Positions 11,190-22,343 of a stretch of DNA of 64,000 nucleotides are shown piece after piece. The stretch is taken from positions 1,488,001 to 1,552,000 of the forward strand of contig JAVHKY010000039.1 in assembly GCA_035079385.1 (NCBI GenBank), in the 5' to 3' direction. Under the pieces are notes generated by a model that did not search any database, was not told where the DNA came from, and was given only the letters and a program-made list of their open reading frames with translations. The DNA is from Aspidiotus rigidus (lineage: Eukaryota > Arthropoda > Insecta > Hemiptera > Diaspididae). How positions within the stretch are numbered: the first letter of the stretch is position 1; each line of letters opens with the position of its first letter. Made by a program: the position numbers and the translations under genes.

Positions 11190-12155
11190 AAAAAAACATT
11201 TTGAGGTAACAAGCGGGACTATGTTGAAAAATGTAGTATTTGGTGTCAGAAATAAGCATTCAAAAATCCCGCCCCCCAAATGCTGTGGAAAATTTATTGT
11301 GTCACGTTCAAGCCCTCAAATTTCACTTTTTTGCTTATAACTCAAAAAGTGGAAGCTTTAGAGAAAAAAGTTTGAAACAAAAAAGATTCATCGTAAAATT
11401 TATTACAAAATGCATGTATTATATATGAATGTACGTCTACTCGTTAGCCTACAATGGTGCTCGGAAGTTGGAGAGTTTTGAAAAATTTTTGATAATCGAG
11501 ATATTTTTGGCAAATATCTCGGAAATGGCGAGTGATGGAAAAATGTAGTTTATTACGGTTTTTAGTTCGACAAATAGTCGCTGTATTAAAGCAAACCATA
11601 TGATGAATCTTTTTTCTTTGAAACATTTTTCTCCACCACTTGCCATTTTCGAGATATTTCCCTGAAATTTCTCCATTTTCTAATATATCTTCAAGTTGTC
11701 ACAATTGAACAATAGTTCTAGGCTATCGGTTAGACCTATGCTGAGTCTAACGCATGAATTTTGTAGAAAATTGTACGAGGAATCTCTCTTGTTTCAAACT
11801 TTTTTTTCCATCACTCGCCATTTCCGAGATATTTGCCGAAAATATCTTGTCAAAAATTTTTCAAATTTCCAACTTCCGAGGATCATTGTAGGCTAACAAT
11901 TAGACGTATGTTCATATATAATACAGTACATGCATTTTGTAGTAAATTTCACGAGGAATCTTCTTTGTTTCAAACTTTTTTCTCTGAAGCTTCAACTTGT
12001 TGAGTTATAAGCAAAAAAGTGAAATTTGGGGGCTTGAACGTGCCACAATGAATTTTCCACAGCATTTGGGGGGCGGGATTTTTGAATGCTTATTTCTGAC
12101 ACCAAATACTACATTTTTCAACACAGTCCCGTCAGAAAAATGTTTTTTTAAATGT
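11190..12155. mobile_element. Long-arm palindromic element
   Basis: Left arm about 11190-11560 and right arm about 11800-12155 are reverse complements. Shared blocks in mirror order are CGGGACT-TGTTGAAAAATG, TTTGGTGTCAGAAATAAGC, AAATCCCGCCCCCCAAATG, the GCCTACAAT segment and GAAATGGCGAGTGATGG. The arms differ by scattered substitutions and small indels, so the structure is old enough to have diverged. The centre at about 11570-11790 repeats the CGAGATATTT motif. No coding capacity is evident, which fits a non-autonomous DNA transposon with very long terminal inverted repeats. Confidence 0.75.
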
Positions 12156-12179
12156 CTAACTTGCCTATACAGGTAGTTT

Positions 12180-12800
12180 GTATCGACTTCAAAATGTAAT
12201 CGATTTAAAGATGAGTTTCGTTCACTTTACATCAACATCGATATAAGGTTGATTTCGTGGCTCAACCACTGATCGGGAGTTCACTTGTCAAAAATATTGT
12301 ATGTCAATACCTCCTGAAGTAACAGTGAATACGTGACTTGAATGCGAGTAGTGAAGTTACAGAAACAAACAGGTCGATAAGGAGTCGAAAACCAGTCGAC
12401 ATCATTAAATCGAATTTTTTATGGACTGAAAATCTACGTCGATTAAGAGGCGACTTTTTCGAATTTTCTATCAACCAGAAGTCAACTCGATTTCGGCGCC
12501 GACAATGCGTTTTTAGTCAAAATCACGGGACGCCTAATTAAATCGACTTCGATTTTAAGTTGATTCCTAGTCAACAATGAAAATATTGTAGTTGACCGAA
12601 AATCGATCATTTGTTGCCGTCGACATTGGGTGCACGAATTGTTCACATTGCACTCATATTATTCACAATTTCGGTAGCCTAAGAATCGACGTCGAAATGC
12701 GGTCAACTGGATAAAAAGTTTCCTGGGTCGACGATATTTCGACTTCAAATCGACGTTATCATGCAGTCGATTTACCTTTAAAGTCGACTGCAAGAATTGC
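12180..12800. repeat. GTCGA-rich degenerate array 4 (largest)
   Basis: About 600 bp in which GTCGA, TCGAC, CGTCGA or AATCGA recur every 10-25 bp, for example 12375-12400, 12438-12450, 12540-12625 and 12685-12790. The open frame at 12338-12541 lies within it and is not regarded as a gene. Confidence 0.65.
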
Positions 12801-12839
12801 CCAGAGCCCGCTGGGTACATGGACAACTCGTGTGTTAAT

Positions 12840-13290
12840 ACGCGAACTTGATGAGTGGATGGTTAGCTGAACTTCCACTTGACGCAGATGCTAAGCGGCC
12901 ATGGCTTCTTCAACAAATTACCTTCATGAAAAGTTGAAAAAAGTTGAGCAGGCAACGTGTTCGCACTGCCTACCAAGCTGGTGAGATTACAGACTACAGC
13001 ACATTTTATATGAGTGCGAGGCGTGAGCTGGGCAAGCTTAGTCTGTCTCTTCAAGAGATTGGGGTAGACAAAGCGCTTGCTGCAAATAGCATAGTACCCA
13101 CCACGCTAAGTTCCGAAGAAGTATGGAACCAGGTGTCTACATTTTCAGCCACCGTCATGAAAAAGAGGCTGGACCAGGAATGGAATAAGCAAGCACAAAA
13201 TCATGCTTTGGCCTCCACATCCAGATATGCAGGTAGGAGAAGAAGATCGCCCTTGAAGCGAGAAGAAGCAGCGACTCCAACATCGATCTA
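12840..13290 (+). pseudogene. R1-like LINE ORF2 C-terminus, degraded
   Basis: In shifting frames I read FHLTQMLSGHGFFN, then CSHC ... LQHILYEC, the CCHC finger typical of the C-terminus of R1-type LINE polyproteins. The segment SIVPTTLSSEEVWNQVSTFS with the following KKRLDQEW occupies the usual position of their final helical tail. TGA stops interrupt the finger frame (after LPSW and CEA). The 5' part is absent. Family naming relies on motif order, not a search. Confidence 0.6.
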
Positions 13291-13294
13291 GTAC

Positions 13295-13735
13295 ATCTAT
13301 GGTGGTGTTGTTGTTGTCTGTTCTAATATTTTGCGTGCCTGAGGGTACTGCAGCTTGGTGATTGCCGAATAGAAGAGGGGGTCCGCCGAGGAAATTCTTC
13401 CCACTGATTTTACACTTGAAAGGATCGATACCGGTGTTAAAGGAAACAAAATTCATGTCTACGCAACCCGCACCCCTTCGACCATGGAGGACGGTGGCGT
13501 TGCACATGCGACCCTAGCGATCTCAATCTCGAACAGATACCAAATGATGGCTTATAGAGTAATCTATCTTTGGGATAGATTTGGGTTGAAATTTCTTTGT
13601 CTTGTACTTGATGAATGTCCTTCAATCGAATGGGCTAAAAAACCAAAAATTGTTTCCTTGTATTTGCCAGACAACAAAGTTAGGTCGATGAAACACAACG
13701 TGCATGTCTCTAAAATGTCAAAAATTAAGAGATAA
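13295..13735 (+). other. Possible LINE 3' region, or unknown frame 13484-13735
   Basis: Directly downstream of the LINE relic. It contains an 83-codon frame (AYRVIYLWDRFGLKFLCL...) with no family I recognise. It could be 3' UTR of the LINE or part of another decayed element. Several shifted frames look protein-like, which suggests a decayed coding sequence. Confidence 0.3.
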
Positions 13736-13739
13736 ACGT

Positions 13740-15585
13740 GCCCATTGTAAATGTCATCAGTCCTTTCCTTCTACGTTCGAGCGAACGGTTGGGCCGCAAT
13801 CAATACAAGGTACGTACAACGAGTAGATCATAGTCGTGTTACAATTTGTGCCCAAAAATGTCATTCATTTACAGATACAAGACGCGAATATTCATTAGCT
13901 CGCGGTATGGCGATGGTCACACCCGCTTACGTTGTAAATTAAATAAAACCGATCGCGTGAAAATAAATCAGCGCGCGAACATATTTTGACAGAATTCTGT
14001 TTTGTAATCAAAATATACCTAGTACGAATGCTTTATGAAACGGAGGCTGTCCATAATAACATAGTCCACATCTTTATAAATGTCCGTATAACTGGGCGAC
14101 AGATGAACGTACATATACGATTATTTGTACGTATATTCATTTGGGAAAGCTTTCGGCCATGAATGAGTGTTTGTACCGGTTATAAAAATGTTATCAAAAA
14201 TCAGAAAGATAGGAAAAAAAAAAAAAAAAAAACGATAATGAAGAAATTAAGATGAAAATAACGTGTTATGAATTCGAAGGTGTGTGCGTTCGATATATAA
14301 TATATAGGTATAGGTATAACTTATATTTGAATAGCATCCGTCGTCTATCAGTCTGCAGTCGGTCATTTAATTATTGAATCGCTCACCGATGAGGGCAAAA
14401 ATGCCGGGACAGCGTGCTGAATAATGCTTTTATAATAATAAGTTGTAATCTGGACATCATGAACGAACCATTAAGGTCACGTAAATGTAAAATCTCCTAC
14501 TTTACAATGAACAATTTCACAATAAATCGTGATAAGTTCTTTTTTTTTTTCTCCAACTTGAGCGTTTTTAAAAGGTAAAACATTCAATTACCGTATAGCT
14601 CGCATATTACAATAAATAAACAGAAAAAAAAAATTAATAATAAATGAACATAAACGGTAACGTAGAAGAGCTCGCGAGCCGAATTGTGTAACGATGCGGT
14701 CGATAAACTATGGTTAGATTTTTCATCGATACCGTACGCACAAAGCGGACAATATTCATTATCATCGCGAATTAAAGGGTATTCGATTGAATCGTATTTA
14801 CTTATATACGTAATTTTTTCCTTCCTATGTTCGTTTCATTTTTTTTTTTTCATTTTTAGGCACAAGGTAGCCGTTTCATTTTCTCTTCAATAAGTTTATC
14901 ATCGTATACCACCAAGGCTATTATCGTGGTGCGGCACGCGCACATTGTGGTTTCAGACGATATACATTTGAGTTTACCTGTACAGTCGCTGCTCCAGGTC
15001 TGCATTTATTGCCTTAAAATGCACTCAAACTGTAGAGCAAATGCGCGATTAAGATGCTCTCATTCTTCTTGTTTATGAGCGGACGAGACTTCCATCCAAT
15101 AACAGAGACTGTTCCAACAGGAAATTTATCTTCTCGACCTATCAGCTCGCTGTCATCAGGGCTCGACTTCAAATGCGGGGGAAAAGATTCAGTTAATGTA
15201 GAAAGGGAGCATGAAAGGGGCATATAAGGTGAGTGTGCTCCGACAAGTAATTGTGATTTCTTTTGATGTACCATTCTGAAAAAGACGCCTTTATAGCGCC
15301 GAAACGTAAATAAGAATGCGTCTGTATTTTACTGTGCGAGCAGAGCCTCAATTCGTATTCACGATAGTCAATAACCCAAGAACGCCAGAATTTCTCACCC
15401 TCATTCTACAAAGAGGGATGATTCCTCGAAAATTACACCCCTATACCCCGTGCGACAAATTTCGAGAGGCCCCCAATATTTAAAATGTGTTTTCATATTA
15501 ATGTTCAGTGTACCAACTTTCGTGTGTCCAGCAGTTTTTTTACAGTTTTCGAATATGACAGCGTTCGTCATCTGATTGCAACTCA
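13740..15585. other. Non-coding stretch with homopolymers
   Basis: AT-rich sequence with poly-A at 14214-14232 and poly-T near 14540 and 14840. No gene is supported. CTGAAAAAG...CGCCGAAACG at about 15277-15306 resembles the tail motif of the PLEs here and may mark a further PLE relic. Confidence 0.4.
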
Positions 15586-15726
15586 TACTGAGTGAGTAAA
15601 GTGTAAGTAGAGCACTAATATTGAAAAACCGAAAGATTGAAAGTGAAGAACGAAATTAATGAACTCTTCAAGGAAATCAGCAGGCTGAAAGGTTTAGTGC
15701 ACGATCAATACTTCCATCTGTCCAGG

Positions 15727-15738
15727 TTACTGAACCAC
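15727..15738 (+). repeat. 12-bp target duplication, left
   Basis: TTACTGAACCAC here is repeated at 17557-17568 and brackets the PLE-A insertion. Removing one copy and the insert restores a continuous PLE-B reading frame (LSRLLNHLEFEK). Confidence 0.85.
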
Positions 15739-17556
15739 TTAAACGAATCCGTTCCTTCAGGTTACGGCTATCCATAATAAACGCAAAAGACGAATACTCC
15801 AACGAGGAGTAAAGCATGCAAACCGCAGAAAAATAAAAGACGACGAGCACTTTCGGTTAATAAACCATCTTCAAGCCTGAAATGAAAGCAACTGACGAAC
15901 AAATGAGAAGAACGAGGTATTAAGATCGTCCAAACGAGAAATCACGGTGTGAGTCAAACCAGTCCGATCAGGCCATCTTCCGGAATGTACGAGTTGAGTA
16001 CAGTGATACCTACCTACCTCCTTGCCAAATTCCTGGACCGTTGGTTCAAAAATCGCATTGATTTTGAATCCCCTCATTCGGTCTTGAATTCGGCCTCTTT
16101 AACTGACGTCCTCAAGGATGTAAGTCTTCCCCCGGGAACGACGATCTGCTCGTTTGATGTTGTTGGTTTGTTCCCGAATATTCCTAAACCTGCTACTATC
16201 CAGCGTATGGGTGAGCTACTCGTTAAAGCCAACATTCCTCATAATGAGTTCCACGAATTCTTCGATCTTCTAAATACTTGCTGGTCCCCCAACTACTGTA
16301 AGTTTGAAGTGAAATTTTTCAAGTTCCCTGACGAAGTAGGGGTCCCCATTGGATCACCACTAGGCTCTCTCATATCCGAAATTTTCATGTCCAAGTTTGA
16401 ACTTGACCTCTTTTCCTCGAACCAGGTGTTACTTAATCATATTCATTGTTGGCACACGTACGTTGATGACGGTCTATGTACCTGGACTGGTCCCCCAGAT
16501 CTCCTTGGTGAGTTTCTGAGGTATCTCAATTCGTGGTACCCTTCCATCAAATTTACGTTGGAAATAGGGGTACTTTCCATTAACTTTTTGGATTTATCGA
16601 TCTCTATAATAGACGGTATCCATAAGTTTGGAATTTACAGGAAAGATACTACGACCTATGTTTTAGTCTACGGTGGTTCGTTCGGTCCTGTTGCTCACAA
16701 GATGGCTGCCTTTCATAGCCTGGTTCAGGAATGACTCGTATTCCTTTGAGTCAGTCTGCCTTCAAGAAAGAGTTATTCACAATAAAACACCTGGCTAGAG
16801 TGAATGGGGTCAATGTCGACGTTAACGTGATGGTTCGGAGGAAAGTTACGAGAAGCCTCCTGGATTCCACCACCTCTTTTCCCCGAGACACGATTCGTGA
16901 TCGCCGTTTGCGTTGGATCAGTCTCCCTTTCCTGGGAAAGTTCTCCCTGCAATTGGCTCGGGTCCTTCGCCCGTTTGGCTTCAGACCCGCGTTTTACAAC
17001 CCTACCACAGTCAAGAGGTTGTTTGTGAGACTGAAGGACCCCATACCTGTCGATGAGAGGAGTGGTGTTTATAGGTTGGAATGTGAGGATTGTGGAGGCT
17101 TTTATATTGGTGAGACCAGCCGCCAAATGAAAGTTAGAGTAGCTGAGCACCTGAAGTCTGGGAAGAAGGGACACTTAGGGGAGTCAGCTTTTGCCGATCA
17201 CTCAATAAACAGTGGCCACAGCTTCCGCCAGGGATCCGAAAAGCTCCTCCATATGGAGAATTCCTACCGTAAGCGCATCGCCCTCGAGAATATAGAGATA
17301 ATGCGTCACCTCAACACTGTCGGTATCACTGTACTCAAATCGTACATTCCGGAAGATGGCCTGATCGGACTGGTTTATGACTCACACCGTGATTTCTCGT
17401 TTGGACGATCTTAATACCTCGTTCTTCTCATTTGTTCGTCAGTTGCTTTCATTTCAGGCTTGAAGATGGTTTATTAACCGAAAGCGCTCGTCGTCTTTTA
17501 TTTTTCTGCGGTTTGCATGCTTTACTCCACGTCGGAGTATTCGTCTTTCGCGTTTA
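15739..17556 (+). mobile_element. PLE-A copy 2, head-to-head insertion
   Basis: The left 270 bp (15739-16010) is the reverse complement of the PLE-A 3' end: it begins with the complement of ATGGATAGCC...GGATTCGTTTAA, passes through the tail, and reaches back into the GGTATCACTGT coding segment. At about 16010/16011 it joins a plus-strand 5'-truncated PLE-A that starts at TYLLAKF and ends at CGCGTTTATT. Both outward ends are thus 3' ends. A 12-bp target duplication flanks the whole unit, so it integrated as one event. Confidence 0.85.
16011..17414 (+). pseudogene. PLE-A RT / GIY-YIG polyprotein, one frameshift
   Basis: RT from the finger/palm boundary (TYLLAKFLDRW) with motif A FDVVGLFPNIP, motif B GVPIGSPLGSL, motif C YVDDGLCTW, then INFLDLSI and the YRKDTTT segment. 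A small deletion near 16728, where other copies read SLVHRLTRIPL, moves the frame; 16731-17414 continues with thumb, linker, GVYRLECEDCGGFYIGETS of GIY-YIG, and the tail ending DSHRDFSFGRS. Apart from 5' truncation and one frameshift the coding region is well preserved, suggesting a fairly recent insertion. Confidence 0.85.
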
Positions 17557-17568
17557 TTACTGAACCAC
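17557..17568 (+). repeat. 12-bp target duplication, right
   Basis: Second copy of TTACTGAACCAC, at the right edge of the nested PLE-A. Confidence 0.85.
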
Positions 17569-19465
17569 CTAGAATTTGAAAAAATCATGTTCGAAAAAGG
17601 AGGAGAGAGGAAGAAAGGTGAGGAATCTGTGCAAAAACGAGTGGAAGCCCAAACAAAACAGATCAAGAAGAAGCTTGCCGAACTGACCCGAAAGAAAGGA
17701 AGAGACAGCGAGAACTGAGCACAACATTGCTCCCAGAACCGAGAACCTATCAAGCGTCACCTGAAGAAAAAAGACTGTTGGACAAAGGCATCAAGTACGT
17801 GCAGCCAGAGAGACTGAACCAGTGAAAGCTTGAACGTATGGCCATTAGATGCGAATAAGTAATCCAAACCATGGAACACGACGTGAGACCAGAAGCCTGG
17901 ACTGAAATTGGCAAAGTGCTGTTGGACATCAAGGAGAATATGTGACAAACCAATGGCAGATCGCTAGTAATGCAGAGGAAGGTCACAAATCCACAAAAGA
18001 AAATCTGACAGAACGACCTGATTTTCAAAAAGGCGGGCAAAGGCAACACCGTAGTGGTAATGGAGACGGAGGACTACACTCAAAAAGTGGAGTCATACAT
18101 CGCAGTTAATGGATACTAAGAGCTGGCAAGGGACCCAACACGGAAATAGCAAGATGACCTGAAAGCTGTGTTGAAACGGAACAATGTACCCGGCAATGGA
18201 AGGACGCTTGAGATGAACCCGGTTGCACCAAAACTCAAGGGGCTTGTAAAACTCCACAAAGCGAACCGTCCGATGAGACCCCTGGTCAACAGCATTCAAT
18301 CACCATACTACAAGATAGCAAAGATCGTAGCCACATTCCTGAAAGAAAACAACCACTTCGCACCCAGACGAAGTATCAGAAACAACGGAGAACTGATTGA
18401 GCAACTGGACAAGTTTGAAATCAAGAGTAACCACAAGCTCATATCCAATTGATGTAGCAAACATGTTTGGTATCATATCGAAGGAGGAACTTCTCTTCCT
18501 GCTCAAAAACGACTAATACCATAGAAACCCCAATGGGCCGAAGTACACCAACATAGTGGAAGAGATCTTGAGCCAGAACTACTGCCGCTTCAATAACAGG
18601 TTCTATAGTCAGGAAAGGGGACTTGCGATGGGATCACCGTGGCCACCAATACTCGCGGAGATATTCATGAATGATATGGAAAACAAGATATTGAAGGGCA
18701 GCAAGTTCAGAAACTCGATCAAACACTGGGCCAGATATGTAGATGATATCCTAATTGTGTGGACAGTCACTGATAGACAGGTGGATCTATTCCTTTCAGA
18801 AATGAACACGATGAATGAGATCATCAAATTCACAGTGGAAAAAGGCAATGAGACCATCAACTATATGGACCTTACACTCACAATGGAGAACAATAGGATA
18901 GAATACAAAATCTGCAGGAAGCCGACGCATACAGGCTCCATCATCTCAAATGATTCCTACCACCACCCGTAGCACAAGTCAGCGGCAATCCCAAAACTTC
19001 TGCTATCGAGAAAGTTCTGTTCTTAAGAATAACAGAGGGAAGAGGAAAGAGATCGAGATAGTAAAGTAGGTCGTAGAAACCAATGGCTACCATAGAGGTG
19101 TGGTACATGGAGTATTTGGGAAAATGGAAACAAAGAAGGGAACCCATGATGGCATAGTGAGAAACTACTCCGGATCAATACCATACATAGGGAAGTACAC
19201 AAACAAGGTGATAAAGGCGTTGAATGGCTACGACGTAAATGTGGGTATCCAGAATAACCAACCCATGGTGAAGAGCATCAGCAATCAGGACAAGGAAAGC
19301 TTGAGCGGAGTGTACAAGCTCAGTTGTGAGCAGTGCGAGGGCATCTAAATTGATGAGACTGGGAGCAAGTTAGAGATCAGAAAAAAGAAGTACAAAAAGT
19401 CAAAGGAGAAAGAAGATGGCAAGTCTCTGTTTGGTAAACACTGTAACAAAGAACACTACAATTGT
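17569..19465 (+). pseudogene. PLE-B RT with broken GIY-YIG
   Basis: Resumes after the nested PLE-A with a lysine-rich, coiled-coil-like segment (KKKLAELTRKK). The RT fingers at 18168-18452 hold MNPVAPKLKGLVKLHK, the MRPLVNS motif and ATFLKENN. Motif A is frameshifted near 18445. 18556-18972 carries QNYCRFNNRFYSQERG, motif B GLAMGSPWPP, motif C ARYVDDILIVW and INYMDLTLTM. 19100-19348 gives the linker and GVYKLSCEQCEG. A TAA replaces the tyrosine of the YIG motif at about 19346. At least four frame breaks make this inactive. Confidence 0.8.
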
Positions 19466-19650
19466 TTTGTAATGTTTCTCTTTTTATTTTCATCTTTATT
19501 TTTTATTTTGTTTATTTTTTTGTTTATTTACTTTTTGGTTATTTTTTTTTATTTTTTTTTTATTATTTTCACAATAAAGGGTGTATAAAAAAAAAAAAAA
19601 AAAAATGCACATGAAATATTTAAAATAATACAAGTAGAGAATTTGACAAA
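19466..19650. other. T-rich spacer with poly-A
   Basis: Low-complexity T-rich sequence with an A-run at 19587-19605. No gene. Confidence 0.6.
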
Positions 19651-19653
19651 AAA

Positions 19654-21012
19654 TTAGATGCCATTGCAGGACTGCAATGGCAGCGGGGAAGCCGCTGTAT
19701 CGAGTCCCCTTGAGCCTGAAATTTTGAAAATAATGACATGACAACTTGAACGCGCTGCAATTTCAAGGAAGCCGTCGTCTTTCCAAGTCCCCTCCTATCG
19801 TATATAGGTCAGAGGTAGGAATTTTTCTAAATCCTCCTTCTATCATATATAGCTATAGCTCGGAGGTAGGAATTTTTCCAAGTCCCCCTCCTACCATAGG
19901 TATATATCTCGGAGGCAGGAATTTTTACAGGGAACCTGTTTTATGGGGGGCTTTTTGAGAAATTTGATGTGCGCCGTCCAGCAAAAAACTTGGAAAAATT
20001 TCGACTCTCGAGCCATATATTATAAAAGGGGGACTTAGAAATACCTTAGAAGGATGTTCTGAATCTTGTGGTATTTGGAGCGTTGCATATCTGGCTCATT
20101 GAAGAGGGTAAGTCGATTGGTGCATGATGAAACAGATTCTCTGTTGAAAAACGACGGCTTCCTTAACGAAGTTAAGCGAGGAACGCAGGGAACCTGTTTT
20201 ATGAGTCAAATGGGATTTGGTATTGAAAATTCAATGAAGCCTAGACCTCGATAAAGCTAGTCTAAAGAAGGTCTAGACCTATTATAAGCCTAGTACATAT
20301 AATATAGTTTAAGAGTCTAAATTTTCTAAGTCCCCCACCTCTCATATATAGCTCGAGAGTCGGAATTTTTCCAAGTCCCCCTCCTATCATTTATAGCTTG
20401 AGAATCAAAATTTTTCCAAGTCCCCCTCCTATCATGTATGGCTCGAGAGTCAAAATTTTTCCAAGTTTTTTGCTGGACGGCGCACGGCAAATTTCTCATA
20501 AAGCCTCCCATAAAACAGGTTCCCTGTTGAAATTTCGACTCTCGAGCCATATATGATAGGAGAAGGACAGAAAAATTTCGACTCTCGAGCTATATATGAT
20601 ATGAAAGGGACTTGGAACATATAGCTGGGGAGTCGAGAAAAATTTTGACTTATACCAGGCTTATAGTAGGTCTAGGCCTTCTTTATACTAGCTTTATCTA
20701 GGTTTAGGCTTTCTTGAATTTTCGTTAGCAAATCCCATTTGACTCATAAAACAGGTTCCCTGCGTTCCTCGTTCAACTTCGTTAAGGAAGCCGTCGTTTT
20801 TCTAAGTCCCCCTCCTACCATATGTAGCTTGGAGGCAGGAATATTTCCAAGTCCCCTTCCTATCATATATGGCCAAAAGGTCGACATTTTTTCAAGCCCC
20901 CCTCCCCTCTCCGTGAAGTCAAACCTTGTGACGTCATCAACCTCGCTGGCGCTCGCGGACGACAATTTCCTGGAAGTACCCCCCAACAAAAGGGATAGCG
21001 GGTTCCCCGTTA
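19654..21012 (-). mobile_element. Minisatellite-bearing element with Helitron-like 3' end
   Basis: Read on the minus strand the left edge ends with a 10-bp stem hairpin (GCCATTGCAG-TC-CTGCAATGGC), two bases, then CTAA directly before TTTTTT. A hairpin followed by CTRR at an A|T site is the hallmark of Helitron 3' ends. Internally are several units of the 45-bp motif (TCGAG-TATATATGATAGGAGGGGGACTT class) at 19790-19930, 20320-20620 and 20800-20900, and AACCTGTTTTATGGGG blocks. The right edge is a GGATAGCGGGTTCCCC block abutting PLE-B sequence. No helicase is encoded. The whole may be two or more merged insertions. Confidence 0.45.
20145..20805. repeat. 650-bp imperfect palindrome
   Basis: 20150-20300 (AAGGAAGCC-complement side, CAGGGAACCTGTTTTATGAG, then GCCTAGACCT...AAGCCTAGTA) is mirrored by 20645-20800 (CAGGCTTATAGTAGG...CTCATAAAACAGGTTCCCTG...AAGGAAGCCGTCG). 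The centre holds 45-bp minisatellite units in both orientations around another AACAGGTTCC block near 20510. Confidence 0.7.
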
Positions 21013-21400
21013 AAAGAAGAAAACAAAATGGAGTTTGCAAAAGCAAAGAGGAAGAAAGCCTGCCTCTTAGACAATGTAATCACGTTTGATAACGCAAATA
21101 ATTCGGCCTGGTGATTAGACAAGAGAAGATGAATGGAACCGACCAATACGATTACAGGAAACCAGGTAGCTAGAAACGCAGTTTTTAGGTCAATAGAGTG
21201 AACCAATCACAACACCGCATTGTTATAGCCAATAAGATTACAATCTTATGCTATGAAAGCTCATGTTTAAGGCCTTGTTCTCCAGTTGCGATATAGCTGA
21301 TGATAGAATAACACTCGAAAGTACTCTTGTAAAAGCAATTAAAATAAAAGTAGGTATATTTGTACATTTTTGGAAAACTTTTTCAATATTCATCATTTGA
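21013..21400 (+). pseudogene. PLE-B GIY-YIG end and 3' tail
   Basis: KRRK...AKAKRKKACL then NNVITFDN-type coding end matches the PLE-B copy at 50.4-50.5 kb. The untranslated tail follows (CCAATCACA...GCCAATAAGATTACA, AAGGCCTTGTTCTCCAGTTGC). The 5' part is missing; homology starts abruptly beside the GGGTTCCCCG block of the neighbouring element. Confidence 0.75.
21297..21320 (+). ncRNA. Hammerhead-like core in PLE-B tail
   Basis: CTGATGA, a short intervening stretch, then CGAAA, in the same place as in the tail at 3.4 kb. Stems I and III were not established. Confidence 0.35.
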
Positions 21401-21404
21401 TTTT

Positions 21405-22340
21405 AATTATTGCCTATTCAAAAAGAAAAAACAAAGAGGTTTGACTCTTCATGGAACCTACAGGGATAAAAAGTAATAAAGGTAAGGGTCCCGTGTTTTC
21501 AGAAACTCTTGATTCACTACAATATGGAATTGATAATTAAATTTATTTTGAATTTTGTGGGTAACAATCCTCGCGTGAAACTTTTTTAAGGGCACTAGGG
21601 TTGAAAATGATATGAAAAATACATTTGCTGTGTTCACAAATGTCAAATATCTCCAAATAAACCTTTTAGACCACATTTGTAGTAATTTTTGCGAAAAATT
21701 TGACTTGAGGGTTTCAACGCTTTCGCAGGAGGGGTAAGGACCTCCGCCAAAGTGTTTCTCGGCAGTGTCTGCATTTAAGCACTATACAAAATTTCACACT
21801 GGATATCAGAACTGAGTAGAAACTTGAGAAATCACATTCAAAAGTCGACTTTGCCATGTACTTATCGAAAATATTTTTCGGAAAATCGCTTTTCCTAAAA
21901 AATAATTTTTTTCACCCTGAGGATCCTCTTCTCCTAAAACACTGCTTCTATATTTTAGGCGAGATGAGTCCCTCATCTTATTTTTTTCGATACAACACTA
22001 CTTTCGATCGAATACTTTCATGGTAAGAGGGGAAAGGGCGCGAGTGAAAGACACTACATGAAAAGCTTGTAGACATAATAATTCGTTTTATTGTGACAGT
22101 TGTTACTTTCAGGAGTACCTCAGTTCAAAAAGTCGTATTATTAGATCGAAATGTTTAGATAAGAAGAAAATGATTTGTTTTAATTCAATAATCGCAGGTC
22201 TGCGTTCGAAATGAAGTAAACAACCACAACTTTACCAATATTTTTCGTACCTCAACTCGCCTGAAATGTACTCTGAACTACAGAAAATTCTTTCACAATC
22301 TCTTGAACAGAAGCCATTGTCAGATTTATAAAGTCTCAAT
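21405..22340. other. Non-coding stretch
   Basis: No gene or repeat is recognised. It could hold the promoter and 5' UTR of the candidate gene at 22344. Confidence 0.4.
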
Positions 22341-22343
22341 AGA

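Larger units (their letters stand above)
15587..19465 (+). mobile_element. PLE-B copy 2, interrupted by PLE-A
   Basis: It starts with about 50 bp that is the reverse complement of the PLE-B 3' tail (GTGTAAGTAGAGC...TATTGAAAAA), so this copy also has an inverted tail fragment at its 5' side. Coding sequence follows from about 15641 (KVKNEINELFKEISRLKGLV) and is cut at 15738 by a PLE-A. It resumes at 17569 (LEFEKIMFEKGG...). RT and the start of GIY-YIG follow, and homology fades at about 19465 before an AT-rich stretch. Confidence 0.8.

Noticed and set aside
20930..20950. TGACGTCA as a CRE-type regulatory site (also near 8940 and 59957)
   Set aside because: It sits within dispersed repeats, so shared ancestry explains its recurrence.
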